Shown one piece after another: positions 53,570 to 61,582 of a DNA stretch of 64,000 nucleotides (position 1 is the first letter of the stretch; each line of letters opens with the position of its first letter). The notes under the pieces were generated by a model. The model saw only the letters and a list, made by a program, of their open reading frames with translations. It was not told where the DNA came from and did no database searches. A program made the position numbers and the translations under genes. This DNA is from JACRNA01 sp964366335 (GTDB lineage Bacteria; Patescibacteriota; Microgenomatia; CAZETR01; Amesbacteraceae), in NCBI GenBank assembly GCA_964366335.1, contig CAYITQ010000001.1:43692-107691 (forward strand), written 5' to 3'.

Positions 53570-53599
53570 ATTATATACTTAAAAGTGAGTTCCTGTGAA
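53570..53599 (-). promoter_or_regulatory. Promoter of asnB
   Basis: TATAAT on the minus strand (53575-53570) and TTCACA (53599-53594), which matches TTGACA at five of six bases, spacer 18. The ATG follows the -10 box by 11 nt and there is no Shine-Dalgarno, so the leader is at most a few bases. It is the best complete promoter in the window. Confidence 0.65.
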
Positions 53600-53602
53600 T
53601 GA

Positions 53603-54298
53603 TTAGTTTATCGAATATTTAAATAAGCACCAGAGAGTAATCAGGCCGTCTTTCCAAGTAATTTTTTTACCTTCAGCGTAGCTCCGGCCAGAATAGCCTA
53701 TTCCCACTTCATAAATCCGAGAGCCCATTTTGGCTACCTTGATACTAAATTCCGGTTCAAAACCAAATCTAGATTCTTTCAAATACAGTTTCTTGGCTAC
53801 TTCTTTAGTAAAAACCTTGTAGCAAGTTTCCATATCTGTCAGATTTAGATTAGTGAGAATATTGGCAATAAGTGTCAAAAACTGGTTTCCTAACATATGC
53901 CAGAAATAAAGGACCCGATGAGCACCGTTGCCCATAAATCTTGAACCATATACTACATCTGCTTTATTATCTAGGATTGGCTTGATTAATCTAACATATT
54001 CTGTTGGGTCATATTCCAAATCTGCGTCCTGAATGACAAAAATGTTCCCCTTAGCTATTTTCAGTCCGTCTCTGATCGCTGCTCCCTTCCCCTCATTTAT
54101 TGTCTTATTGATGACACGGATACGATCAGATTTAACGGATTTGATTTTTATTAATGTCTTATCGGAGGAGCCATCATTTACAACGATTATTTCTTTGCCT
54201 GAAATGCCTGTCTTTGCTTGTAATACCCGTTGGATTGCCTGCCGGACAGTCCTTTCCTCGTTGTAGGCTGGTATAATAACGGTTAGTGAATATTTCAT
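53603..54298 (-). CDS. DPM1/GtrB-like polyprenyl-phosphate sugar synthase
   Basis: 231 aa. LTVIIPAYNEERTVRQAI, VVNDGSSDKT, NEGKGAAIRDGLKIA and IQDADLEYDP (DXD) match dolichol/undecaprenyl-phosphate glucose or mannose synthases closely, with DMETCYKVF as the usual late motif. It has no transmembrane anchor, so it is a soluble type. It supplies a lipid-linked hexose to GT-C enzymes. Its 5' end overlaps that of the divergent GT4 gene by 13 nt; its 3' end is 44 nt from asnB, upstream on the same strand. Confidence 0.9.
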   Translation of the reverse strand: MKYSLTVIIPAYNEERTVRQAIQRVLQAKTGISGKEIIVVNDGSSDKTLIKIKSVKSDRIRVINKTINEGKGAAIRDGLKIAKGNIFVIQDADLEYDPTEYVRLIKPILDNKADVVYGSRFMGNGAHRVLYFWHMLGNQFLTLIANILTNLNLTDMETCYKVFTKEVAKKLYLKESRFGFEPEFSIKVAKMGSRIYEVGIGYSGRSYAEGKKITWKDGLITLWCLFKYSIN

Positions 54299-55173
54299 TT
54301 TTGTGCGAGAATTATAACAAAATATCCAGAGGAGCGGAGACTTTCGTGGGTGAACTATCCAAAAAACTAATTTCCCTAGGTCACGAAGTCACGATATACA
54401 AGAATATATTTGGTGGAATAAATAAAAACACTAACGTTCTGATTTCAACCAATGGCCGCCTCGATGCAATATTAGCTAGGTTCTGGTGCATGTTCCACGG
54501 TAAGAAACTTATTATTCCCGGCCAGTCCGGTTTTGGCTGGGATGACAAACTAAATCTCTGGGTGTTTCCTGATGTCTTTGTAGGCTTAACTCAATATCAA
54601 TGTGATTGGGCTCACAAAATAAATCCCTATGTAAAGGTGGTAAAAATTCCAAATGGTGTGGATCTGGATAAATTTAATCCAAAAAATAAACCTCTAAAAA
54701 TTGATAAACCTAAACCAGTTATTTTATGCGTTGGGGCGGTTAAGACTTCAAAAATCGGAGAAATTTCCAAAAGACAGAAATTATTAATAAGTGCTACAAA
54801 GACTATCACAGCTTCTGTGTTATTGGTAGGAATTGGTGGAGATGTGGAATATAAACATGACGAGATGCCAAGTGTCTATACTGCGTGTGATTTGTTTTCG
54901 TATCCTACGTCAGAAAGAGAATCATTCGGTATTGCCATGCTGGAAGCCATGGCTTCGGGACTGCCGGTCGTAACTACAAACGATCCAATCCGACGTGAGA
55001 TAGTAGGGGATGCAGGACTGTTTGTAGATCCTACTGATACGGCAAAATATACACAAGCCTTAGATAGAGCCTTGTTAATTAAATGGGGTGACAAACCCCG
55101 GTTACAAGCCGAAAAGTTCTCATGGGATAAAATAGCAAAGCTTTATGAAGATATCTGTAACAATAATATCTAG
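54286..55173 (+). CDS. GT4 glycosyltransferase (GT-B fold)
   Basis: 295 aa starting at a GTG (54286). NISFLCENYNKISRGAETFV is the expected N-terminus, so a later start would cut strand 1 of the fold. The C-terminal domain has SKIGEISKRQKLLI and the E-x7-E region ERESFGIAMLEAMASGLPV. The gene is short for GT4, mainly in the N-terminal domain. Its start overlaps the divergent DPM1-like gene by 13 nt, so the two promoters must lie within each other's coding sequence. It overlaps the next gene by 29 nt. Confidence 0.83.
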   Translation: MNISFLCENYNKISRGAETFVGELSKKLISLGHEVTIYKNIFGGINKNTNVLISTNGRLDAILARFWCMFHGKKLIIPGQSGFGWDDKLNLWVFPDVFVGLTQYQCDWAHKINPYVKVVKIPNGVDLDKFNPKNKPLKIDKPKPVILCVGAVKTSKIGEISKRQKLLISATKTITASVLLVGIGGDVEYKHDEMPSVYTACDLFSYPTSERESFGIAMLEAMASGLPVVTTNDPIRREIVGDAGLFVDPTDTAKYTQALDRALLIKWGDKPRLQAEKFSWDKIAKLYEDICNNNI

Positions 55174-55792
55174 AGATAAAAATAAAATATTGCCACAATG
55201 TTTTGCGACGGCCGGACAAGTGTCTGATGATGTGGTTATCGTTGATAATACAGATCATAAATTTGTAAATTATTCGGATCAAAAAAATTATGCAGCTGCT
55301 CTTTGTAAACATGATTGGATACTATCTCTGGATGATGATGAGTGGCTGTCTCCCGAACTTATCGATGAACTACAAACTATAAACGATGAACAATATACTG
55401 CCTATAAAATCCCAAGACTTAATTATATTTTTGGCAAAGCCATTTATCATACCAATTGGGGACCCGATGTGGATAGACATGTCTGGTTATACGACAGAAA
55501 AAGTTGTGAGTGGGTGGGTAGTGTGCATGAAGAAATTAAAACAAAAAGGAAGATTGGTCGACTCAAGGGTTTCAAGATTCACCAAAACTATACAACAGTT
55601 GAACAGTTTATGAATAAATTAAATGACTACACATCACGCGAGACAACAGCCGTCAATCCTGCTTTTGATTTTATTCGCCGGTATATTTGGCACAGAGGAT
55701 TTCTGGATGGTTGGCATGGATTGTTTTTGAGTTATTTGATGATGATCTATCATATTGTGGTATGGGTAAAGAAAAAGTCCTCATCGTCTTAA
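55145..55792 (+). CDS. GT2 glycosyltransferase, WaaE-like
   Basis: 215 aa. ISVTIISRDKNKILPQCF, IVDNTDHK and SLDDDEWLSP (DXD) form a shortened GT-A domain. NYIFGKAIYHTNWGPDVDRHVWLYD and VHEEIK match the WaaE-type group also seen at 15276. FIRRYIWHRGFLDGWHGLFLS is the amphipathic C-terminal region. It starts 29 nt inside the GT4 gene; the next ATG lies 31 nt before its end. Confidence 0.85.
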   Translation: MKISVTIISRDKNKILPQCFATAGQVSDDVVIVDNTDHKFVNYSDQKNYAAALCKHDWILSLDDDEWLSPELIDELQTINDEQYTAYKIPRLNYIFGKAIYHTNWGPDVDRHVWLYDRKSCEWVGSVHEEIKTKRKIGRLKGFKIHQNYTTVEQFMNKLNDYTSRETTAVNPAFDFIRRYIWHRGFLDGWHGLFLSYLMMIYHIVVWVKKKSSSS

Positions 55793-57060
55793 TTTTAATA
55801 TTGGGACTAGGGTTAAGACTCGTAAACTTAAACCAGAGTTTGTGGCTAGATGAAGCGGCACAAGCTGTAATGTCTGAAAAGAGTGTAGATGAAATATGGT
55901 CTGCACGTCAAGCTGATTTTCACCCACCCTTATTTTATATCCTGGCTCATTATTGGATACAGGTCAATCGTTTGGAAATATGGTTACGATTATTACCAGT
56001 AATGTTTGGGGTAATTTCGATCGGATTAATATATTTATTAGCCGGAAGAAATAAGTTTGGACTACTCTCTGCATTTTTTCTGGCCATCAATCCCTATCAC
56101 ATTTATTATTCACAAGAATTTAGGAGTTACTCTATGCTCGCGATGCTTGGTTTGCTTTCCATGCTTTTTCTGAAACAGAAAAAATATATATTTATGGCGG
56201 TCACCAATACCTTGATTTTGTACACTCATTATTCAGGTATGTTTCTGATTTTAGCTCAAATACTTATTCGCCCTATTACTATTCCCTATTTACTAGTGCC
56301 TATTGCCTTATATTCACCTTGGATTCTCAAGTTTGCGGAGCAACTCCGGAGCGGAGTAAATATAGATAGCTATTTACCTGGCTGGAGAAATGTCCTGACT
56401 CTCTCTCCCGCCAAAGCTATTCCGGAAATAATATTCAAATTTATGGCCGGACGGATTAACTTGATGCCTAAATGGATATATGCCATATATATAATTTTTG
56501 TATTGGGGGTAACGTCCGCTGGAATATTCCTGAATAGATTGGAAAGAAAGTTTTTGTGGGTGTGGTTAGGAATACCTATATTGGTTAGTTTTATTTTATC
56601 TTTTTGGATTCCTCAAACCCAGCCATTTAGATTACTGTATTGTTTGCCGGCTCTGATTATGATAATGGCAGGTGCAGCCACCAAATTTCCCAAAACTTTT
56701 ATCACGCTGATGGTATATATCAGCGTTGTAGGTAATGTATTGTATTTCACAAGACCTAGGTTACAGCGTGAGCAGTGGAGACAGGCGATTGATTTTATGC
56801 GTATGCAAAATGTTACAGTCGTAGTCAAGTTTTTTGATAAATTTGCCCCATTTTACTGGTATGATCCCAATTTAAAAGTAGTGACAAGTGACAAAGTAAC
56901 AAGCGACATGAAGAAGTTTTGGTATATGGAATATCTTACTGGTCTTACTGACCCTGCCAAATTGACGCAGAAGAAGTTGGAAGCTGGAGGTTGGAAAATA
57001 ACAGATACTAAAAACTTTGAGGGAGTTGGGTTAATATATAAATATGAAAGTCGGAATTGA
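55762..57060 (+). CDS. GT-C glycosyltransferase, PMT_2/ArnT-like (GT39 type)
   Basis: 432 aa from the ATG at 55762; an upstream start at 55687 would only add shadow sequence. Asp30-Glu31 (SLWLDEAAQAV) and DFHPPLFYILAHYWI are the classical ArnT/PMT_2 signature, closer to standard ArnT-like proteins than the GYNAYS group at 4-15 kb. INPYHIYYSQEFRSYSM follows. The C-terminal outer part is short. Heptamer islands at 56272-56306 (a membrane helix) and 56880-56908 (VTSDKVTSD). Overlaps the next GT4 gene by 17 nt. Confidence 0.88.
   Translation: MGKEKVLIVLILILGLGLRLVNLNQSLWLDEAAQAVMSEKSVDEIWSARQADFHPPLFYILAHYWIQVNRLEIWLRLLPVMFGVISIGLIYLLAGRNKFGLLSAFFLAINPYHIYYSQEFRSYSMLAMLGLLSMLFLKQKKYIFMAVTNTLILYTHYSGMFLILAQILIRPITIPYLLVPIALYSPWILKFAEQLRSGVNIDSYLPGWRNVLTLSPAKAIPEIIFKFMAGRINLMPKWIYAIYIIFVLGVTSAGIFLNRLERKFLWVWLGIPILVSFILSFWIPQTQPFRLLYCLPALIMIMAGAATKFPKTFITLMVYISVVGNVLYFTRPRLQREQWRQAIDFMRMQNVTVVVKFFDKFAPFYWYDPNLKVVTSDKVTSDMKKFWYMEYLTGLTDPAKLTQKKLEAGGWKITDTKNFEGVGLIYKYESRN
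56272..56306 (+). repeat. Heptamer tandem-repeat island in a GT39 gene
   Basis: Units CCTATTA, CTATTCC, CTATTTA, CTAGTGC, CTATTGC, nearly in phase. Encodes PITIPYLLVPIAL. Confidence 0.6.
56880..56908 (+). repeat. Heptamer tandem-repeat island in a GT39 gene
   Basis: AGTGACA, AGTGACA, AAGTAACA, AGCGACA. Encodes VTSDKVTSD in the outer loop. The unit is the reverse complement of that at 61535-61556. Confidence 0.65.
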
Positions 57061-57979
57061 TATATCATCAATAATTTATGGCACTGGAGTGTCTAATTAT
57101 ACCCAGGAGTTGATTAATAATCTGCAACCATTGGTTGATCTAAAAACATTTAAATTTTCCAGATATCCACTCATGGCCATGGAATTTTTGTGGAACTGGC
57201 TACACATTGTGGACGTAGAGACTTTTACGGGTCCAATCGATATCTATCATTCGTCAGATTGGATTCAGGGGCCAAGTAATGCTAAAAAAGTGACGACCAT
57301 TCATGATCTGACTCCTTTTATATATCCAGCTGAGCTGGATCCAAAAATTGTGGAGGTGCATACTGCCAAGATGAAGTGGGCAGTCAAAGAGTGCGACGCA
57401 TTTATATGTGTCTCTCAGAATACTGCATCTGATTTGAGAAGACTATTTAATATACATCCCGATAAGATTCATGTGATTTATGAAGCCATGTCCACTAGAC
57501 ACAAATTAAGTAAACAAATAACCAAATATTCAAATTACATAATGGCGGTAGGAGCACGCCAACCTCGCAAAAAGATTGAACACCTGAAGAAAGCCTGTGA
57601 AATCGCAGGACTTAAATTGATAGTTGTTGGTGAAGGAAGTGATCTGGGTTATATCTCAGACCAAGATTATGTCAATTATTTGGCTGGCGCCTCAGCTTTT
57701 GTTTATCCTTCTCTTTATGAAGGTTTTGGTCTGCCTATATTAGAGGCTTTTTATCATAAGACTCCTGTTGCTTGTTCAAATACTTCTTCGTTGCCTGAGG
57801 TTGCCGGGGACGCTGCAATATATTTTGATCCGTATAATATTGAGCAAATGGCCAAAGCCATCACAGAGGCTATTAAAAACAGACAAAAACTAGTTGAGTT
57901 GGGGACTAAGCAATTAGCCAAATTCAGCTGGGACAAATGCGCAAAAGAAACACTTGAAGTTTATAAATCATTAATATGA
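57044..57979 (+). CDS. GT4 glycosyltransferase (GT-B fold)
   Basis: 311 aa. MKVGIDISSIIYGTGVSNYT with the G-G-acceptor loop, VTTIHDLTPFIYP and CVSQNTASDL are typical. The C-terminal domain has YIMAVGARQPRKKIEHL and EGFGLPILEAFYHKTPV. Probably a mannosyltransferase-type enzyme acting on the inner face. Overlaps the peptidase-like gene by 4 nt (ATGA). Confidence 0.9.
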   Translation: MKVGIDISSIIYGTGVSNYTQELINNLQPLVDLKTFKFSRYPLMAMEFLWNWLHIVDVETFTGPIDIYHSSDWIQGPSNAKKVTTIHDLTPFIYPAELDPKIVEVHTAKMKWAVKECDAFICVSQNTASDLRRLFNIHPDKIHVIYEAMSTRHKLSKQITKYSNYIMAVGARQPRKKIEHLKKACEIAGLKLIVVGEGSDLGYISDQDYVNYLAGASAFVYPSLYEGFGLPILEAFYHKTPVACSNTSSLPEVAGDAAIYFDPYNIEQMAKAITEAIKNRQKLVELGTKQLAKFSWDKCAKETLEVYKSLI

Positions 57980-58590
57980 AATTAAATATTCCATTTATCC
58001 AAAACCGGGGGTTTGAGTGCGGACAGACTTGTGTTGCCATGATGATTAAATATTATTATCCAGATTTCGAGTCGGATTTCGATGAATTTAATAAAATTGT
58101 TGGTCACCAAAAAGGAATGTATACATTTTTATCACAAGAGGTAGTTTTGCTTGACCATTTTGGATTGAAGGCAATATGTTTCTCCAAAAAAGACTATTTT
58201 ATTAATGAAGAAGAATTTAGGGTGAATTGGGGAGAGAAGAATTGGGAAGAACAAAAGAGATATATTGATTTGGAAAATCATGAAAAGTTCAGATCAAAAA
58301 TGATTGAATTGGGACTTTTTGAAAAAAAAGATCATACGGTTCAACAACTATTGGAATACACCGAAAAAGGATTTCTTGTTCAGGTGTGTATTGACTGGAA
58401 TACACTAGTAGATAAAACGGGGCCATATCAAGGACATTTTGTGGTAATTTCTGGTATTGAAGGTGAAGATGTTTTGATTCATGATCCGGACGATGTCCCA
58501 TATGTAAGATATGCGAGAAATAAACTTGAAAAAGCTTTTAAACACCCTGTAATCGATGATGATGTTATAGTAGTATTTGGAAAAAAGTAA
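57976..58590 (+). CDS. C39-like papain-fold cysteine peptidase
   Basis: 204 aa. Gln9, Cys15 in ECGQTC, His154 in QGHFVVISG and Asp170 in IHDPDD form the expected oxyanion Gln and Cys-His-Asp triad of peptidase C39 and its relatives (PF13529 type). There is no ABC-transporter part and no signal peptide, so it would act in the cytoplasm. It is embedded in a run of glycosyltransferases with an ATGA overlap upstream and 1 nt to the next gene. Leader-peptide processing or an intracellular toxin role are both possible; neither is shown. Confidence 0.72.
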   Translation: MKLNIPFIQNRGFECGQTCVAMMIKYYYPDFESDFDEFNKIVGHQKGMYTFLSQEVVLLDHFGLKAICFSKKDYFINEEEFRVNWGEKNWEEQKRYIDLENHEKFRSKMIELGLFEKKDHTVQQLLEYTEKGFLVQVCIDWNTLVDKTGPYQGHFVVISGIEGEDVLIHDPDDVPYVRYARNKLEKAFKHPVIDDDVIVVFGKK

Positions 58591-58591
58591 T

Positions 58592-59398
58592 ATGTTGTCT
58601 GATGCTACAAAGATTGCATTATTTAAAGGAAAAGAGATTAGAAAACTGATCTATAAAAATGAGTGGTGGTTTGTTATAGAAGATGTAGTTTTGGCACTTA
58701 TTGATTCTACTGATTCCAAACAATATATCCAACGAATGAAATTACGCGATATGGAATTGGCAAAAGGGTGGGTACAAATTGTACATACCCTTTCTATAAA
58801 AACTGCCGGTGGAAATCAACAAATGAATTGTGCTAATACTGAAGGAATATTTCGTATCATTCAATCAATCCCCTCATCAAAAGCAGAACCATTAAAAAGA
58901 TGGTTGGCAAAAGTTGGATATGAGAGAATTCAAGAAATAGAGGATCCTGAATTGGCCACAAAGCGTACACGAGTATTGTATAAATTAAAGGGATACCGTG
59001 GTGATTGGATAGAAAAAAGAATGCGAGGCATAGCAATTCGCGGAGAACTAACTGACGAGTGGAAGAATAGAGGAGTAAAGCAACAGAGAGAGTATGAGAT
59101 ATTAACAGCAGAGATTTCCAAAGCCACATTTGGAGTAACGCCCAGTGAATACAAGAAATTAAAGGGACTCAAGAGACAAAACTTACGAGATCATATGGAT
59201 GATTTTGAATTGATCTTTACAATGCTTGGAGAAAGATCAACAACAGAAATTCATCGCACAGAAAATTCCCAGGGCATGAATAAACTCGCAAGAGATGCTA
59301 AAGTTGGTGGTGATATTGCAGGGGGAGCTAGGAAAAAGTTGGAAAAGCGTCTCAAGCGGTCGATTGTTAGTAAAAATAATTATAAAAAATTAGTATGA
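58592..59398 (+). CDS. DinD/Bro-N-like phage antirepressor-type protein
   Basis: 268 aa from the ATG at 58592, 1 nt after the peptidase stop. The N-terminal 100 residues (IALFKGKEIRKLIYKNEWWF, then VEDVV-like and NCANTEGIFRIIQS) are a Bro-N domain. The rest (KGYRGDWIEKRMRGIAIRGE, KATFGVTPSEYKKLKGLKRQ, NLRDHMDDFELIFTMLGE) matches the DinD/antirepressor C-terminal type with a basic tail. Such proteins belong to phages or DNA-damage responses, yet this one is coupled to glycosyltransferase genes on both sides (ATGA with the next). Its role here is unexplained. Confidence 0.8.
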   Translation: MLSDATKIALFKGKEIRKLIYKNEWWFVIEDVVLALIDSTDSKQYIQRMKLRDMELAKGWVQIVHTLSIKTAGGNQQMNCANTEGIFRIIQSIPSSKAEPLKRWLAKVGYERIQEIEDPELATKRTRVLYKLKGYRGDWIEKRMRGIAIRGELTDEWKNRGVKQQREYEILTAEISKATFGVTPSEYKKLKGLKRQNLRDHMDDFELIFTMLGERSTTEIHRTENSQGMNKLARDAKVGGDIAGGARKKLEKRLKRSIVSKNNYKKLV

Positions 59399-60486
59399 TT
59401 ATCGGAATTGATGCCAATGAAGCCAATCTGACCCAGAATAGAGTGGGGATAAATGAGTATGCCTACAATTTGCTCTGGGCCCTCTCTCAATTAAAAACTA
59501 AGCACCAGTTTGTAATTTATCTTAAAAATCCACCCCAGAAAGACTTGCCGGATTTGAATTACAGAGTAATTCCCTTTTTTAAATTGTGGACTCAGACACG
59601 TCTCCCCTTAGATCTTTATATCCATAATCCTAGACCAGACGTATTTTTCAGCATGACCCACTATGCCCCGAGATTTGCTCCCATGCCGACAGTTGTCTCG
59701 ATAATGGACCTGGGCTTTTTGTCCACTCCTGATCAATTTACTGCAAAGGATTTTAATCAATTGAAGAGTTGGACCACTTACTCTATAAAAAATGCCAGCA
59801 AAGTCATGGCCATATCAGATTACACCCGTGATGCAATAATCAAAATTTATAATAAAAACCCAACTGATGTAATTACTGCTCATTTGGCGTGTAATCCGGC
59901 GATAGACGGACCAGTTCACAATAAATCAGTCTTGAAAAAATATGGTATCTCCAAACCCTATTTTATTTTTGTAGGAAGCTTAAAACCCAGTAAAAATGTA
60001 GAGGGGCTAGTCAAAGCCTTTGCCAAACTGGATGAAAATTATAATTTAGTAATTGTTGGCAAAAAAGCCTGGCTCTACGCCGGAATATTTGGCCTGGTTA
60101 GAAGTTTGAAGTTAGACGAAAGAGTTGTATTTACCGGTTTTGTAGAAGAATGGGAAAAACAAGTCTTATTGTCTGAAAGTATGGCTTTTGTCCTACCGTC
60201 TTTTGTAGAAGGCTTTGGAATTCCCATTTTAGAGGCCATGGTTTGTCAGACACCTGTGGTGGTCTCAGCCGTGGCCAGTCTGCCCGAAGTAGCAAGTACT
60301 GCCGGTATCTATGTACAGCCAGATGACATAGATAGTATTACCGCCGGAATGCAAAAAGCAGTCACCGACCGCGAAAAATTTGTAAAGTTAGGTCTAGAAA
60401 GAGTAAAATCATTCAGTTGGGCCAAATGCGCCCAGGAAACCTTGGCTGTACTTGAATTATGCTATACGAACAAAACATCAAAATAA
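59395..60486 (+). CDS. GT4 glycosyltransferase (GT-B fold)
   Basis: 363 aa. MIIGIDANEANLTQNRVGIN starts the N-terminal domain; SIMDLGFLSTPDQFT and AISDYTRDAI follow. The nucleotide-sugar domain has FIFVGSLKPSKNVEGLV and EGFGIPILEAMVCQTPV with the E-x7-E pair. It is a mannosyltransferase-type GT4 in layout. Overlaps the acetyltransferase gene by 28 nt. Confidence 0.9.
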   Translation: MIIGIDANEANLTQNRVGINEYAYNLLWALSQLKTKHQFVIYLKNPPQKDLPDLNYRVIPFFKLWTQTRLPLDLYIHNPRPDVFFSMTHYAPRFAPMPTVVSIMDLGFLSTPDQFTAKDFNQLKSWTTYSIKNASKVMAISDYTRDAIIKIYNKNPTDVITAHLACNPAIDGPVHNKSVLKKYGISKPYFIFVGSLKPSKNVEGLVKAFAKLDENYNLVIVGKKAWLYAGIFGLVRSLKLDERVVFTGFVEEWEKQVLLSESMAFVLPSFVEGFGIPILEAMVCQTPVVVSAVASLPEVASTAGIYVQPDDIDSITAGMQKAVTDREKFVKLGLERVKSFSWAKCAQETLAVLELCYTNKTSK

Positions 60487-61100
60487 ACTCAAAAGGAATA
60501 GGATTTACCACTAAGGATGGGAAGCCGTTGAATGTAGCTAGTGCTTTGGGAAAAGCGTGCAGGAGAGTCTTGAATTGGTACTGGGATTTTGAGCTAATGA
60601 TATTACATTTCGTTTCAGAGCATTGCCCGATTGGACCGGTTCGTTACGCTTTATTTACCTTATCCGGCTTAAAAATGGGACAAGGATCGACTCTACATAT
60701 GGGGGTTAGGTTTTTTGATCCCAAGGGTATAAATATTGGCGAAGATACAATTGTGGGCTTTGGGACATTTTTGGATGGTAGAAAAGAAATCAAAATCGGA
60801 AATCATGTGGATATTGCCTCGGAAGTGATGATATACAATTCGGAACATGATTTGGATTCAGAGGAATTTACCGCCCGGGAGGAAGCCGTTGTTATAGGTG
60901 ACTATGTCTTTATCGGTCCTAGAGCCATTATTATGCCCGGAGTAAAGATAGGTAAGGGAGCAGTGATTGCGGGTGGAGCGGTAGTAACTAAGGATGTGGA
61001 TGAGTTTATAGTAGTGGGTGGGATACCAGCTAAAGTAATAGGGGAGCGGAAAAACAAAAATCCTAAATATCATTTGGGCCGGGCCCGCCTGTTTCAATGA
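60459..61100 (+). CDS. Left-handed beta-helix (hexapeptide) O-acetyltransferase
   Basis: 213 aa. After a 75-residue helical N-terminus (GPVRYALFTLSGLKMGQGST) come hexapeptide turns from about 78 to 190: INIGEDTIVG, KIGNHVDIAS, VIGDYVFIGPRAIIMPGVKIGKGAVIAGGA. The catalytic-type His of NSEHD near residue 130 matches WbbJ/maltose-acetyltransferase-like enzymes. It would add an acetyl group to a sugar of the glycan. It sits beside the ligase-like gene, as such enzymes often do. Overlaps the next gene by 4 nt. Confidence 0.88.
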   Translation: MLYEQNIKINSKGIGFTTKDGKPLNVASALGKACRRVLNWYWDFELMILHFVSEHCPIGPVRYALFTLSGLKMGQGSTLHMGVRFFDPKGINIGEDTIVGFGTFLDGRKEIKIGNHVDIASEVMIYNSEHDLDSEEFTAREEAVVIGDYVFIGPRAIIMPGVKIGKGAVIAGGAVVTKDVDEFIVVGGIPAKVIGERKNKNPKYHLGRARLFQ

Positions 61101-61582
61101 AAATATTTCTGGCCATTATCTGGTTCTTTTGCGCCGCTTACCTTCTCTATCCTGATAGTAGCTTTCCCCATGATTTACCAAATTCACTAAAGTCTTTTGA
61201 GCCGGCAGATACCGAATCACTCAACCGGAAGGCATATTTTACCAATATGACCCGTGAGCAAATCATGGATTTTTATAAACGCAATTTTGTAGGTATCTTG
61301 AGTTACAGACTAAATTATCCTCCGGAAGAGGCTCAATCTTTGATTCGTGATCAAACCCAAAGCAGTTTTTTGGAAGAAATCGTCCATTTTGGCAAGCAGT
61401 CTCTGTTTATTAATGGCTTTGTTCCCATCAAACCCACGGAACAGATAAATATAAATGGTGTCCATTACACCACCAAAGTTACTGTCCGGTATGTTCCGTC
61501 TGAATATATCATCCGTCTGACCACTCTTTTACTTTTGTCACTTGTTACTTTGTCACTGGTAAAAGCTTATGGAAAAATATAA
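61097..61582 (+). CDS. Small bitopic membrane protein, family unknown
   Basis: 161 aa. An N-terminal hydrophobic segment (1-18) and a C-terminal one (about 138-156, RLTTLLLLSLVTLSLVKAY) bracket an outer loop of about 115 residues (FPHDLPNSLKSFEPADTE, MTREQIMDFYKRNF). The C-terminal helix is partly encoded by a heptamer island (61535-61556). It is coupled to the ligase-like gene with a 14-nt overlap, suggesting a partner protein of the ligase. I do not recognise the family. Confidence 0.65.
   Translation: MKIFLAIIWFFCAAYLLYPDSSFPHDLPNSLKSFEPADTESLNRKAYFTNMTREQIMDFYKRNFVGILSYRLNYPPEEAQSLIRDQTQSSFLEEIVHFGKQSLFINGFVPIKPTEQININGVHYTTKVTVRYVPSEYIIRLTTLLLLSLVTLSLVKAYGKI
61535..61556 (+). repeat. 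Heptamer tandem-repeat island
   Basis: TTGTCAC, TTGTTAC, TTTGTCAC. Encodes LSLVTLSL. Reverse complement of the unit family at 56880-56908. Confidence 0.55.
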
